Shown here: piece after piece, positions 1-7,514 of the stretch
Numbering within the stretch: the first letter of the stretch is position 1
Layout of the letters: each line of letters begins with the position of its first letter
NCBI RefSeq assembly: GCF_018613235.1
Contig: NZ_JAGGQP010000051.1
Coordinates: forward strand, 1-41,257
DNA length: 41,257 nt
Direction of reading: 5' to 3'
DNA from: Bacillus sp. ISL-41
GTDB taxonomy: Bacteria; Bacillota; Bacilli; Bacillales; Cytobacillaceae
The notes under the pieces: generated by a model
The model's database searches: none
Told to the model about the DNA's origin: nothing
The model's input: the letters and a program-made list of their open reading frames with translations, nothing else
Made by a program: the position numbers and the translations under genes

Positions 1-134
1 CCAGTTTCTTCGTTTCTGGACATCGGCTATACTTTTCGATTTCGGTCTGCCCAATGAAGTCAAAGAACGACTTCACCGGTCAGCCCTCCAGCGCTTGTCG
101 GGGCTGACCAAGGCGCTTGCGCTTTTCTTCAAGT
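1..134 (+). repeat. Dispersed intergenic repeat B, copy 1 (cut by window edge)
   Basis: From about base 43 this matches, in opposite orientation, the sequence at 6026-6140. Shared blocks include the motif around CCCAATGAAGTCAAAGAACG and the end block AAGGCGCTTGCGC. The inner GTCGTTCTTTGACTTC-type sequence is self-complementary, so the element can fold as RNA. I recall very similar sequence scattered through many Bacillaceae genomes, but cannot search here. It ends just upstream of the leader of the tautomerase gene. No coding capacity is evident. Confidence 0.75.
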
Positions 135-253
135 ATAACTCATTCTGGTTTGAATGTGAAAAAGACAATCTTCCATCGGACTTGCGAATTTCCGCGAATT
201 ATGGAAAACTCAAATTAGATTCAATTATTACCTTTTAAGAGGAGGCAAAGCTT

Positions 254-439
254 ATGCCATACGTAACAGTAAAAATGATTGAAGGCCGCACAGAAGATCA
301 AAAGAAGGCACTAGTTGAAAAAGTAACCGACGCTGTCAGCGAAACAACAGGTGCACCAAAAGAGAAAGTCGTCGTGTTCATCGAAGAAATGTCAAAGAAC
401 CACTATGCCGTCGCAGGCAAGCGATTGAGTGACGAATAG
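254..439 (+). CDS. ywhB: 4-oxalocrotonate tautomerase family protein (YwhB-like)
   Basis: This 61-residue protein has the length of the small 4-oxalocrotonate tautomerases, which form hexamers and use the N-terminal proline exposed by Met removal as the catalytic base. The sequence begins Met-Pro-Tyr, so Pro-1 is present, and an Arg at about position 12 fits the substrate-binding arginine. It is very close in sequence to B. subtilis YwhB as I remember it. Its physiological substrate is not known; YwhB shows promiscuous tautomerase activity. A strong Shine-Dalgarno site (AGAGGAGG, about 238-245) fixes the start. The gene is monocistronic: a rho-independent terminator follows within 20 bases and a long repeat array lies beyond it. 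Confidence 0.9.
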   Translation: MPYVTVKMIEGRTEDQKKALVEKVTDAVSETTGAPKEKVVVFIEEMSKNHYAVAGKRLSDE

Positions 440-454
440 AATTAGAATGGACTA

Positions 455-488
455 AAGCTCAGAGGATTCTGGGCTTTTTTCTTTTTTT
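455..488 (+). terminator. Rho-independent terminator of ywhB
   Basis: The arms AAGCTCAGA and TCTGGGCTT pair around a GGAT loop, and a long T-rich tract follows from 475. It starts about 15 bases after the ywhB stop codon. Confidence 0.85.
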
Positions 489-1050
489 TACCGGTTTACC
501 TGCGCCTTCCCTTTTCCTGGCGCATGTTTCCTTTTCTTGTGACCGTTATCCGCGATTTCCTCTTTCACGGGCACTTGATTCCCTTTCTTGTGACCGTGAA
601 CCGCGATTTCCTCTTTCACGGGCACTTGATTCCCTTTCTTGTGACCGTGAACCGCTATTTCACGTTTTCACGGGCACTAGATTCCTTTTCTTGTGACCGT
701 GAAACACGGTTTTACCCTTTCACGGGCACTAGATTCCCTTTCTTGTGACCGTGATCCGCGATTTCCTCTTTTCACGGGCACTAGATTCCCTTTCTTGTGA
801 CCGTGATCCGCGATTTCCTCTTTTCACGGGCACTAGATTCCCTTTCTTGTGACCGTGAACCGCTATTTCACGTTTTCACGGGCACATGTTTCCCTTTCTT
901 GTGACCGTGAAACACGGTTTTCCCTTTTCACGGGCACATGTTTCTCTTTCTTGTGACCGTTATCCGCGATTTCCTCTTTTCACGGGCACTAGATTCCCTT
1001 TCTTGTGACCGTGAAACACGGTTTTCCCCTTTCACGGGCACATGTTTCCC
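486..1050. repeat. Tandem array of ten 51-52 bp inverted-repeat units
   Basis: The string TTGTGACCGT recurs at 537, 588, 639, 691, 743, 795, 847, 899, 951 and 1003, a spacing of 51, 51 and then 52 throughout. A degenerate unit precedes the first. In each unit the arms GTGACCGTGA and TTCACGGGCAC are complementary apart from one mismatch, so each unit can form a cruciform or RNA hairpin. Three loop types occur: A (CCGCGATTTCCTC), B (CCGCTATTTCACG) and C (AACACGGTTTT). Their order is A A B C A A B C A C, a higher-order repeat of four units. The array fills the gap between the convergent genes ywhB and ywgA. A 74-codon reading frame inside it is repetitive and is not a gene. Confidence 0.95.
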
Positions 1051-1062
1051 TTTTTTTATAAA

Positions 1063-1112
1063 AAAAAACCGAGCACACAACCCAATAAAAGGTCCCATAC
1101 TCGATCCATAAT
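1063..1112 (-). terminator. Probable terminator of the ywfO-ywgA operon
   Basis: Read on the minus strand, the arms CGAG and CTCG, helped by an inner ACC/GGG pairing, are followed by a run of eight T. It lies just beyond the ywgA stop. The stem is weak, so the call rests mainly on the T-tract and position. Confidence 0.5.
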
Positions 1113-1122
1113 AAAAATCCTC

Positions 1123-1638
1123 TTATGCTAATAATTGCCTGGACTTATTCTTCAAACTCGCGATATATGCGTATGCTTCATCAATTTCTTCGTCGGTGTA
1201 TTTCTGGCTCTTTTTCACGGTCTGGATTTTTTCCCGGACTTCGGCTTCTGGTAAGTTATCAAAATACAAAACAGTTGAAACGAGTTCAAGGAATCTTGCA
1301 TTCTGGTCGTTGATGTCGGTCAGGCAGTCGCCGAGGCATGGCATTTCGACGGTGTTCTCACCAAGGAATTCCTGGCCTGCTTCGGTCAACGTATAGCGGT
1401 ACTGATAGTAGCCGCCCTTTTTTTCCTTCACTTCATCCAAAAAGCCCATGTTGCAAAGCTCTTCCACCCTTAGTGTAAGTTCTTCTGAATATGGTCCGTA
1501 AAAATGGAACTGGAATCGTTCCTGGAAAGGAAACTCCATCTTTTTTGCGATATAGATCATTTTCTGCAGCTTTTTTCTGCCGATGACCTCTCCGGAAACT
1601 GAAATAGCATGTATGATTTTAGCGTGGTCTTTTAACAA
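1123..1638 (-). CDS. ywgA: YwgA family protein
   Basis: The 171-residue product resembles B. subtilis YwgA, a conserved Bacillus protein without an assigned biochemical role. The N-terminal half (about 1-95) looks like a winged-helix fold: a KLQKMIYI helix, then the segment FHFYGPYSEEL and a LTEAGQEFL stretch, as seen in YwgA and related DNA-binding-like domains. The C-terminal part is a helical, acidic region. The start codon is TTG, preceded by AGGAG about 10 bases upstream. The gene begins 18 bases after the ywfO stop, so the two are almost certainly cotranscribed, as their B. subtilis counterparts are near each other. A regulatory role is only an inference from the fold-like pattern. Confidence 0.8.
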   Translation of the reverse strand: MLKDHAKIIHAISVSGEVIGRKKLQKMIYIAKKMEFPFQERFQFHFYGPYSEELTLRVEELCNMGFLDEVKEKKGGYYQYRYTLTEAGQEFLGENTVEMPCLGDCLTDINDQNARFLELVSTVLYFDNLPEAEVREKIQTVKKSQKYTDEEIDEAYAYIASLKNKSRQLLA

Positions 1639-1656
1639 AACGCGTCAACTCCTGTA

Positions 1657-2973
1657 TCAAATGGTCCCATTGTCTAAGTTCAGCTCAAGAATCTGTGCAA
1701 TCTTTTCAATCTCAGGGCGTGCTTTCTCCTTTTCCAGGAAATCGGAAGGATAATATAGTTTATGGTCTGTACGCCTTTTGCCCGATATGGCATCGACAAT
1801 CTCAGACTCGCGTGACAGTTCGCGGATTTCCCCGTTTTTCTTCAGCAGATGGATCGGAAGCCTTTCCTCCTCTTCACCCGGACGGTAAAAATCATACGGC
1901 AGGTCTGATGATGAGTCGACAACCAGGTAATACTCAGGATCCAATCCCGCCTGCTCGAATAACACAGAAAGCTGAGCCAGCTTCTTGTATTCTTTGGCCG
2001 GGTCGAACTCGACGTATTTAAAGAGATTGCGGTTATTGAAGCGGCGGCACAAATCGCTCAGGATTGCGTCCTCTTCTTCCTCCCAGATCTGGAAATAGTA
2101 GAGGAATACGGCTTCATCCAATTTTAAATAGTCTTGCAGTGTCATACGATCCTCAAAGATTGAGTAAAAATGGTGCGGTTTATGTTTAAAAGTGTAGTTT
2201 TGCTCGTGAAGGTGTTTGGCACGGTGCAGGATTTTCGTCAGGATGACCTCGGCACTTCTTGTCACTGGATGGAAATAAACCTGCCAGTACATCTGGTAGC
2301 GGCTCATTATGTAGTCCTCGACAGCATGCATCCCGCTCTGCTTGATGACAACCTGGTCCTCACGCGGGCGCATGACGCGCAAAATCCGTTCCATATCAAA
2401 ATGTCCGTAGCTGACTCCGGTAAAATAGGCATCCCTTTGCAAGTAATCCATCCTGTCAGCGTCAATCTGGCTCGAAATCAGGCTGATGACAAGCTTGTTT
2501 TCATACGTTTTTTCAATAACCTCAGCGACCTTTTTCGGGAAGTCCGGTGCCACTCTTGTCAGCACCTGATTCACTTCGGTATCACCAAGGATGATTTCCC
2601 TTGTAAAATCCTCATGGTCAAGGTCGAATACCTTCTCGAATGAATGCGAGAAAGGCCCATGGCCAAGGTCGTGGAGCAGGGCTGCACATAGTGAGAGCAG
2701 TCTTTCTCCTTCGTTCCATTCCGGGCGGGAAGCAAACGCATTATCCACGATCCGGCGCGTAATTTCATAGACGCCCAGTGAGTGGTTGAAGCGGCTGTGT
2801 TCAGCTCCGTGGAAGGTCAGGTAAGTGGTGCCGAGCTGCTTGATCCTTCTCAGACGCTGGAACTCCTTCGTCCCGATCAAATCCCAGATCACCAGGTCAC
2901 GGACATGGACATAGCGGTGTACTGGATCTTTGAATACTTTTTCTTCAAGTAATTTTTCTTCCGAATATCCCAT
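1657..2973 (-). CDS. ywfO: HD-domain phosphohydrolase (YwfO family)
   Basis: The 438-residue protein has the metal-binding signature of the HD superfamily: a His in HSRFNHSLGVYE (about residue 60-70), the HD pair in LLHDLGHGPFSH (about 100-111) and a distal Asp in SQIDADRMDYL (about 168-178). This arrangement is that of the dGTPase-like or SAMHD1-like branch, in which related bacterial proteins hydrolyse dNTPs. The exact substrate of YwfO is not established. The C-terminal third is a helical, family-specific extension. A good Shine-Dalgarno (GAAGGAGA) sits 4-10 bases before the ATG. It heads a two-gene operon with ywgA. Repeat A copy 1 begins about 100 bases upstream, leaving little room for a native promoter between them. 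Confidence 0.9.
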   Translation of the reverse strand: MGYSEEKLLEEKVFKDPVHRYVHVRDLVIWDLIGTKEFQRLRRIKQLGTTYLTFHGAEHSRFNHSLGVYEITRRIVDNAFASRPEWNEGERLLSLCAALLHDLGHGPFSHSFEKVFDLDHEDFTREIILGDTEVNQVLTRVAPDFPKKVAEVIEKTYENKLVISLISSQIDADRMDYLQRDAYFTGVSYGHFDMERILRVMRPREDQVVIKQSGMHAVEDYIMSRYQMYWQVYFHPVTRSAEVILTKILHRAKHLHEQNYTFKHKPHHFYSIFEDRMTLQDYLKLDEAVFLYYFQIWEEEEDAILSDLCRRFNNRNLFKYVEFDPAKEYKKLAQLSVLFEQAGLDPEYYLVVDSSSDLPYDFYRPGEEEERLPIHLLKKNGEIRELSRESEIVDAISGKRRTDHKLYYPSDFLEKEKARPEIEKIAQILELNLDNGTI

Positions 2974-3076
2974 CGTTCTCCTTCTTCCTGATTAACTTGT
3001 TTTTATTATAGCCTGTTTCGTTCGGCAATTCATCTTGATTTTCTGCAAATTTTTACAAAAATTGCATATATCTATA

Positions 3077-3340
3077 CAGGGTTCTGTTGATTTCCGTTCC
3101 AGGCACTTCGCTTTCCTGGGAAGAAATATGAAAAAGCCCAACTGCCGGTTTTTTCAAAAATCAATTTCTTCCTTGGGGCCGGATCTGAGCCTCCTCGCCT
3201 CCGTTAACCTCTGCGGGGTCTCACCTGTCCGGCTGATCCCGCAGGACATTGAATTGCTTCCTCGAACCTACCCACACACGATGGAAATGCGTTAGCATTT
3301 TCGGAGGAGTCTTCGCGCCTTCCACTACAATCACCAGGTT
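3077..3340 (+). repeat. Dispersed 260-bp repeat A, copy 1
   Basis: This shares order and orientation with 10013-10271 and 38588-38849. All copies begin near CTGTTGATTTCCGTTCCAGG and end near CCTTCCACTACAATCA. The end is an imperfect inverted copy of the beginning, so the element has terminal inverted repeats of about 30 bp. Inside are two conserved small hairpins: AAAAAGCC...GGCTTTTT (the right arm carries one change in this copy) and AATGC-GTTA-GCATT. It has no reading frame of its own. The 100 bases that follow, to 3443, show nothing recognisable. Confidence 0.9.
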
Positions 3341-3443
3341 TTTTAATCATGCTATTTTAAAATGCTTTATCAGTCAAAAAGTACTCCATTACTTTACTTT
3401 CCAATTTCTAAGCAGGGTTAAACTAGTTTGCAAGTTTCCCTGG

Positions 3444-3484
3444 AAAAAAAATCACCTCTAAACGGTTGTTTAAAGGTGTGATTT
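3444..3484 (-). terminator. Rho-independent terminator of the DUF1450 gene
   Basis: On the minus strand AAATCAC.CCTTTAAAC pairs with GTTTAGAGGTGATTT around a short loop, followed by eight T. It lies about 40 bases past the stop at 3525. Confidence 0.85.
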
Positions 3485-3524
3485 ATTTAGGCTTTTCGGA
3501 GCCGTTATATGAAAGATATAAAAA

Positions 3525-3746
3525 CTACTTAAGTTTCTTCTGGACTTTTTCCATCAGCTCTTCTTCAGTCAGTGCAGCTACTGGCCGGTTGTTGACGAAC
3601 GCGAATGTCTTTTTCCTGCCTGGTCCGCAATATGACTGGCAGGCGATGTCGACAGTCGCTTCAGGATCCAGCTGTTTCAGCTTCGGAATCAATGTTTTAA
3701 GGTTTACGGCCTGACAATCGTCGCAAACACGGAATTCGTTTGCCAT
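3525..3746 (-). CDS. Small DUF1450 (YuzB-like) protein
   Basis: The 73-residue product begins [19 protein letters not shown] and has four cysteines: a CDDC pair at 8-11 and a later pair in [12 protein letters not shown]. This cysteine layout is that of the DUF1450/YuzB family, small thioredoxin-fold-like or ferredoxin-like proteins of Bacilli with unknown function. The paired cysteines suggest metal or redox chemistry, which is inference. The gene has its own terminator and no close neighbours on the same strand. The Shine-Dalgarno site (AAAGGG) is only moderate. A fragment of repeat B lies directly upstream. Confidence 0.8.
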   Translation of the reverse strand: MANEFRVCDDCQAVNLKTLIPKLKQLDPEATVDIACQSYCGPGRKKTFAFVNNRPVAALTEEELMEKVQKKLK

Positions 3747-3770
3747 TTAGGACAACCCTTTCTATAAATA

Positions 3771-3850
3771 CTGTCCAGCTCCAGCGCCAGTCTCATCATT
3801 CACAAGCAGCTCCCTGCAAAATCGGGAAAGCCTGTCTCTAAATATGGCGC
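3771..3850 (+). repeat. Fragment of repeat B
   Basis: The stretch CTGTCCAGCTCCAGCGCC equals, in inverse orientation, the outer end of repeat B at about 6187-6204. The rest to 3850 is more diverged. The remaining bases to 4020 are AT-rich and presumably hold the rsfA promoter; I could not identify a convincing sigma-F box. Confidence 0.5.
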
Positions 3851-4020
3851 CTCCGCTTTTCGTTTTAGACTAAAGCGTATTTTACCTCTTATTTAAAATG
3901 AATGCAAGCTGTTGAACAGGACCTATTGCTTATCTATTTAAATGAAAAACACGTATTTCAGGCAAAAAATCTACTATCCTTCCATTTTATGATGTATAAC
4001 CTTTCCAATTTCCGGACAAG

Positions 4021-4040
4021 ATTGAAATATAAGTTTCAAT
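4021..4040. promoter_or_regulatory. Perfect 7-bp inverted repeat upstream of rsfA
   Basis: ATTGAAA and TTTCAAT are separated by six bases (TATAAG) about 30 bases before the rsfA start. It could be an operator, possibly for autoregulation, or a 5' leader hairpin. Which of these is inference. Confidence 0.4.
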
Positions 4041-4071
4041 GTTGACCAAAGTAAAAGGGAGTTGAAGAAAA

Positions 4072-4938
4072 ATGAAGACACGCCAGGATGCCTGGACGGA
4101 AGAGAATGATTTATTGCTAGCTGAAACCGTGCTGCGACATGTAAGGGAAGGCAGCACACAATTGAACGCATTTGAAGAGGTGGGCGACAAGCTTGACCGT
4201 ACTTCAGCCGCCTGTGGATTCCGCTGGAACGCAGTCGTCAGGCATAGCTATGAAAAAGCACTGCAGCTTGCGAAAAAGCAGCGAAAACAGAGACAGAGAA
4301 TCCTAGGAAAGGACCAGGGAGGCAAAAAGAAACTGCTTTACAATCCTCCGGTGCCTGCGCTGGATGAAAGTTTGACAGGTTCTCTTCCAGCAATCGACCA
4401 GCCTGAAGCTCAGCCAACCTTCGACCTGTCCATGCTCGAGCAGGACGACAAGCAAATTGATGCAGCACTCATGGCTGAAATGCAAGATTTAGTGAACAAG
4501 AGTCAGGAACAAAAGGACTACTCTACTGAAGCCGCTGCGGAAATGTCAGAAGTGCCTGTACAGGAGACGCAGCCAAGAATAACCAAGACGACCCAAACAA
4601 CACCTGCCCGGCATACTGTGCCGCCAACAGGCCTGACAATGGGACATGTGATCGCTTATCTGCAAAGCCTGAACGGCTCATCGCTCCAGGTAGATATTTA
4701 TAAGAGCGAGAATGAAAGATTGAAGCGTGAAATCCATAGTTTAAGGAAACAGAACGAAGAGCTTCAGCAAAAGATAAACAGGCTTGAGGACAATACCAAC
4801 ACAATGCAAGAAGATTACGAAACTCTGATGAAAATCATGAACCGTGCCCGAAAGCTGGCTCTGTTTGAAGAAGAAGAGCGCCCGGCAACGAAGTTCAAGA
4901 TGGACCGGAACGGCAACCTCGAAAAAGTAGCCGAATAG
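4072..4938 (+). CDS. rsfA: Prespore-specific transcriptional regulator RsfA
   Basis: The 288-residue protein starts with a Myb/SANT-like domain (about residues 1-55: [16 protein letters not shown], then [17 protein letters not shown]), typical of the RsfA family. In B. subtilis RsfA is made in the forespore under sigma-F and tunes forespore gene expression. The middle (about 75-200) is low-complexity and probably disordered. Residues about 215-255 form a heptad-rich coiled coil ([19 protein letters not shown]), which suggests a dimer. It is somewhat longer than the B. subtilis protein as I remember it, mainly in the linker. The Shine-Dalgarno AAAGGGAG precedes the ATG. The gene is monocistronic and faces lipL. 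Confidence 0.9.
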   Translation: MKTRQDAWTEENDLLLAETVLRHVREGSTQLNAFEEVGDKLDRTSAACGFRWNAVVRHSYEKALQLAKKQRKQRQRILGKDQGGKKKLLYNPPVPALDESLTGSLPAIDQPEAQPTFDLSMLEQDDKQIDAALMAEMQDLVNKSQEQKDYSTEAAAEMSEVPVQETQPRITKTTQTTPARHTVPPTGLTMGHVIAYLQSLNGSSLQVDIYKSENERLKREIHSLRKQNEELQQKINRLEDNTNTMQEDYETLMKIMNRARKLALFEEEERPATKFKMDRNGNLEKVAE

Positions 4939-5065
4939 AAATCTAGTTTGTAAATAGATAGATGGCAGATGGAGAAGAAGTGGCAACAGCCCCCTCTTAA
5001 GCTCTTAGGAGACTTTAAATTGGTACTGGTAGTAAATTAATAATTAGGTTTCCAAAAGAGCCTAA

Positions 5066-5095
5066 AAAAGCCGGAAAACATGGTTTCCGGCTTTT
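5066..5095. terminator. Bidirectional terminator between rsfA and lipL
   Basis: AAAAGCCGGAAA and TTTCCGGCTTTT form a perfect stem around ACATGG, with A-rich and T-rich flanks that serve both convergent genes. The 125 bases between the rsfA stop and this hairpin show no other feature. Confidence 0.85.
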
Positions 5096-5127
5096 GTGCT
5101 TTTTATAGATTTATTCTTTTCAGCTAT

Positions 5128-5973
5128 CTATTCTCGGGGCTCAAGAAATTTTTCATTCCGCTCGATGACCCGGTTGTAGTAATGATCAAACAGCTCAATC
5201 TCATGGCTGTCCAGATAGCCTGATACCAGCTCATTGCTGTTGGCATTCAGGAATTTCAAAAACCGCAGCATCACATCCTGAATCGTCATTTTTGTTCCGA
5301 ACAGTTCAGATAACGATGCCATTACTTCTGGCTGGACCTCCGGATAGATGAATTTGGTCTGCTCCCCTTTTTTAGAGCGGGCATAAAATTCACGGATTAG
5401 TTCAGCTCTCTGGCTGCCGCTCCCCGTGACACAAAGATAAATCTGCACGGCGACCCCTTTTTTCAGGCGGCGCTGCGAAATTCCGGCAAACTTTCTTCCG
5501 TCAATGCTTAAATCATAGCTTCCCGGACAGTATGACGCAGAAATCTCCCTTGCCTCTATATTTTTATTAAAATCAGCAAACATTTCCTTGATCAATAACC
5601 ACATAGCATCATAGCCGCGGTTGATATCGATCCCTTTTTCCTTCTCAGGCAAGATGAGAGATAGGTTCAGGACTCCTTCATCAAGCACAACAGCAAGCCC
5701 CCCAGAGTTGCGGACAATATATTGATAGCCCTGCTCTTCAAGATAATCCATTCCTTCCTGGAGATGCGGGAGACGTGTATCCTGGATGCCGAGGACGACC
5801 GTGTCATGGTGAACCCATGCTCTTGCCGTAGCCGGTGACAAGCCTGTGCCGACCGATTCGCATAATGTATCATCCGTCCCGAATGACTGAAGAGCATGGA
5901 AGTGTGCACCCAGCACGGACTGGTCGATCAACCTCCACTTATCCTGACGCAATAAATTGAGCGCCTCATCCAT
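5128..5973 (-). CDS. lipL: Octanoyl-[GcvH]:protein N-octanoyltransferase LipL
   Basis: LipL moves the octanoyl group from the glycine-cleavage H protein to the E2 subunits of 2-oxo-acid dehydrogenases, an essential step of lipoate synthesis in Bacillus. The 281-residue product has the BPL/LplA/LipB fold pattern: RNSGGLAVVLDEGVLN at about 88-103, the catalytic cysteine Cys149 in SYCPGSYDLSIDGRK, and the lysine at 161, close to Cys150 of B. subtilis LipL. The start used is the ATG at 5973 with the Shine-Dalgarno GAGGAAA. The open frame extends 53 codons further upstream, but that part is translated repeat B and is not protein. Confidence 0.92.
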   Translation of the reverse strand: MDEALNLLRQDKWRLIDQSVLGAHFHALQSFGTDDTLCESVGTGLSPATARAWVHHDTVVLGIQDTRLPHLQEGMDYLEEQGYQYIVRNSGGLAVVLDEGVLNLSLILPEKEKGIDINRGYDAMWLLIKEMFADFNKNIEAREISASYCPGSYDLSIDGRKFAGISQRRLKKGVAVQIYLCVTGSGSQRAELIREFYARSKKGEQTKFIYPEVQPEVMASLSELFGTKMTIQDVMLRFLKFLNANSNELVSGYLDSHEIELFDHYYNRVIERNEKFLEPRE

Positions 5974-6012
5974 CGTGATTTCCTCTTTTCTTTCTGTAGC
6001 TTTATCGTTGAT

Positions 6013-6021
6013 ATTATAGCA
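6013..6021 (-). promoter_or_regulatory. Extended -10 promoter of lipL
   Basis: The minus strand reads TGCTATAAT about 40 bases before the lipL start, a full extended -10 (TGnTATAAT). The place of a -35 box falls inside the GCGCTTGCGC end of repeat B and does not match consensus. Confidence 0.55.
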
Positions 6022-6025
6022 TATA

Positions 6026-6204
6026 AAGAAACGCGCAAGCGCCTTGGTCAGACCCGGCAAGCGTTGGAGGGCTGACCAGTGAAGTCGTTCTTTGACTTCA
6101 TTGGGCGGACCGAAACGACTCGAGCTGCTCAAAGCTACGCTTCTCGCAAGATACTCGAGGAGCCTTTCGGGGATGAAAACTGGCTAGGCGCTGGAGCTGG
6201 ACAT
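6026..6204 (-). repeat. Dispersed intergenic repeat B, copy 2
   Basis: In inverse orientation this matches bases about 43-134. It adds an outer part that starts CCAGCTCCAGCGCC on the minus strand. The internal sequence GTCGTTCTTTGACTTC is complementary to itself across a short distance. It separates lipL from pta. Confidence 0.85.
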
Positions 6205-6239
6205 TTCTCGAAGTGTATACCTAAACATTTTCATCAAGC

Positions 6240-6268
6240 AAAAAAGCCGATCGAAAAATCCGACCGGC
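6240..6268 (-). terminator. Rho-independent terminator of pta
   Basis: On the minus strand GCCGGTCG pairs with CGATCGGC (one G-U) around GATTTTT, followed by six T. It lies 15 bases after the pta stop. Confidence 0.9.
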
Positions 6269-6282
6269 CAAAATTCTTTATT

Positions 6283-7260
6283 TTACTTGCTTAGTGCCTG
6301 TGCTGCGGTAATCAATGCCAGCTTGTATACGTCTTCTTCGCTGCAGCCGCGGGACAGGTCGTTTACCGGACGGTTCAAACCTTGTAAAATCGGTCCTACT
6401 GCTTCAAATCCGCCTAGGCGCTGAGCAATTTTATAGCCGATATTACCTGCTTCAAGGCTTGGGAATACGAATACATTGGCATTGCCCATGATCACTGAAT
6501 CCGGGGCTTTCTTTTCTGCAACGGATGGAACGAATGCTGCGTCGAACTGGAACTCGCCGTCAACAATCAATAGCGGGTCACGAAGCTTTGCTTCTTCGAC
6601 TGCTTTTGAAACTCTTTCCGTTTCAGGAGATACAGCTGAGCCTTTTGTAGAAAAGCTTAGCATTGCCACGCGCGGTTCGACGTCGAACATTCTTGCTGTC
6701 TTCGCACTTTCAACCGCGATTTCTGCAAGGTCCTGGCTGTCAGGCGCGATATTGATTGCACAGTCAGCAAATACATACTTCTCATCTTCGCGTACCATGA
6801 TGAAGACACCAGAAGTCTTGCGCACGCCTTCCTTCGTCTTGATGATCTGCAATGCTGGCCTTACCGTGTCCGCAGTAGAGTGTGCCGCACCGCTTACAAG
6901 TCCGTCTGCTTTGTTTGAATACACAAGCATCGTGCCGAAGTAGTTTTCATCGAGAAGAATTTTGCGAGCCTGCTCTTCTGTCGCCTTCCCTTTCCGACGC
7001 TCTACGAATGCAGCGACAAGCTCATCCATCATCGCGAAGTTAGCAGGGTCGTAAATCTCTGCCGCCTCCAGCGATACATCCATTTCGGCTGCTTTTGCCT
7101 GGATCTGCTCAATATCGCCTACTAAAATTGGTGTTAATACTCCGTCTGCAGCCAGTCTTCCCGCTGCTGCCAGAATTCGTTCGTCGAGGCCTTCCGGAAA
7201 CACAATCCGTAAATTTTGTCCGCTTAATTTGGCTTTCAAGCCTTCAAATAAATCACTCAT
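6283..7260 (-). CDS. pta: Phosphate acetyltransferase
   Basis: Pta converts acetyl-CoA and phosphate to acetyl phosphate, the first step of overflow acetate formation with AckA. The 325-residue protein has the short, single-domain Bacillus form (PTA_PTB family). Recognisable segments are RIVFPEGLDERILAAAG near the start, VSGAAHSTADTVRPALQII (about 124-142) and the C-terminal QGLNRPVNDLSRGC (about 291-304), which contributes to CoA and phosphate binding. The Shine-Dalgarno is strong (AAAGGAGG). A sigma-A-like promoter and an adjoining cre-like site lie upstream, as in B. subtilis, where CcpA activates pta. The gene is divergent from hemQ and ends in its own terminator. Confidence 0.96.
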   Translation of the reverse strand: MSDLFEGLKAKLSGQNLRIVFPEGLDERILAAAGRLAADGVLTPILVGDIEQIQAKAAEMDVSLEAAEIYDPANFAMMDELVAAFVERRKGKATEEQARKILLDENYFGTMLVYSNKADGLVSGAAHSTADTVRPALQIIKTKEGVRKTSGVFIMVREDEKYVFADCAINIAPDSQDLAEIAVESAKTARMFDVEPRVAMLSFSTKGSAVSPETERVSKAVEEAKLRDPLLIVDGEFQFDAAFVPSVAEKKAPDSVIMGNANVFVFPSLEAGNIGYKIAQRLGGFEAVGPILQGLNRPVNDLSRGCSEEDVYKLALITAAQALSK

Positions 7261-7288
7261 GCTGACTCCTCCTTTAATCTATACTTAT

Positions 7289-7316
7289 AGCATACTTTAC
7301 CAACCTTAAAATTCAA
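7289..7316 (-). promoter_or_regulatory. Predicted sigma-A promoter of pta
   Basis: On the minus strand TTGAAT (7316-7311) and TATGCT (7294-7289) are separated by 16 bases, about 30 bases upstream of the start codon. Confidence 0.55.
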
Positions 7317-7319
7317 GAA

Positions 7320-7333
7320 TGTTACCGTTTACA
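7320..7333 (-). promoter_or_regulatory. cre-like CcpA site upstream of the pta promoter
   Basis: The minus strand reads TGTAAACGGTAACA, which fits the cre core TGNAANCGNWNNCW at every fixed position. It sits directly upstream of the -35 box, the position expected for CcpA activation rather than roadblock repression. Confidence 0.6.
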
Positions 7334-7446
7334 CCCCTGAAGTCTTTTTATTAAAAATTTTCAAGCATGTTTTCCTGCCCCTTTTACTATTTGCAATCTT
7401 TAACAAAATATCCTTTTTCCGTTCAGTATAAACAAACCAGGTTTTA

Positions 7447-7474
7447 TTGACATGACGAATGGAGAAACTATGAT
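7447..7474 (+). promoter_or_regulatory. Sigma-A promoter of hemQ
   Basis: A consensus TTGACA (7447-7452) is followed after 16 bases by TATGAT (7469-7474), 41 bases before the hemQ start. The stretch 7334-7446 between the pta cre site and this promoter shows nothing else; a long minus-strand frame through it is a shadow of hemQ. Confidence 0.7.
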
Positions 7475-7514
7475 ATGATATTGGTATATTGATGATTTTT
7501 AGGAGTGATATAAA

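Noticed and set aside
524-748. 74-codon repetitive reading frame as a gene
   Set aside because: It is a translation of the 52-bp array and has no Shine-Dalgarno.
524-1040. CRISPR array
   Set aside because: Almost the whole 52-bp unit is conserved, the loops are three recurring types rather than unique spacers, and there are no cas genes.
5974-6132. N-terminal extension of LipL by 53 residues
   Set aside because: The DNA is repeat B and the promoter; the ATG at 5973 has a Shine-Dalgarno and matches the family start.
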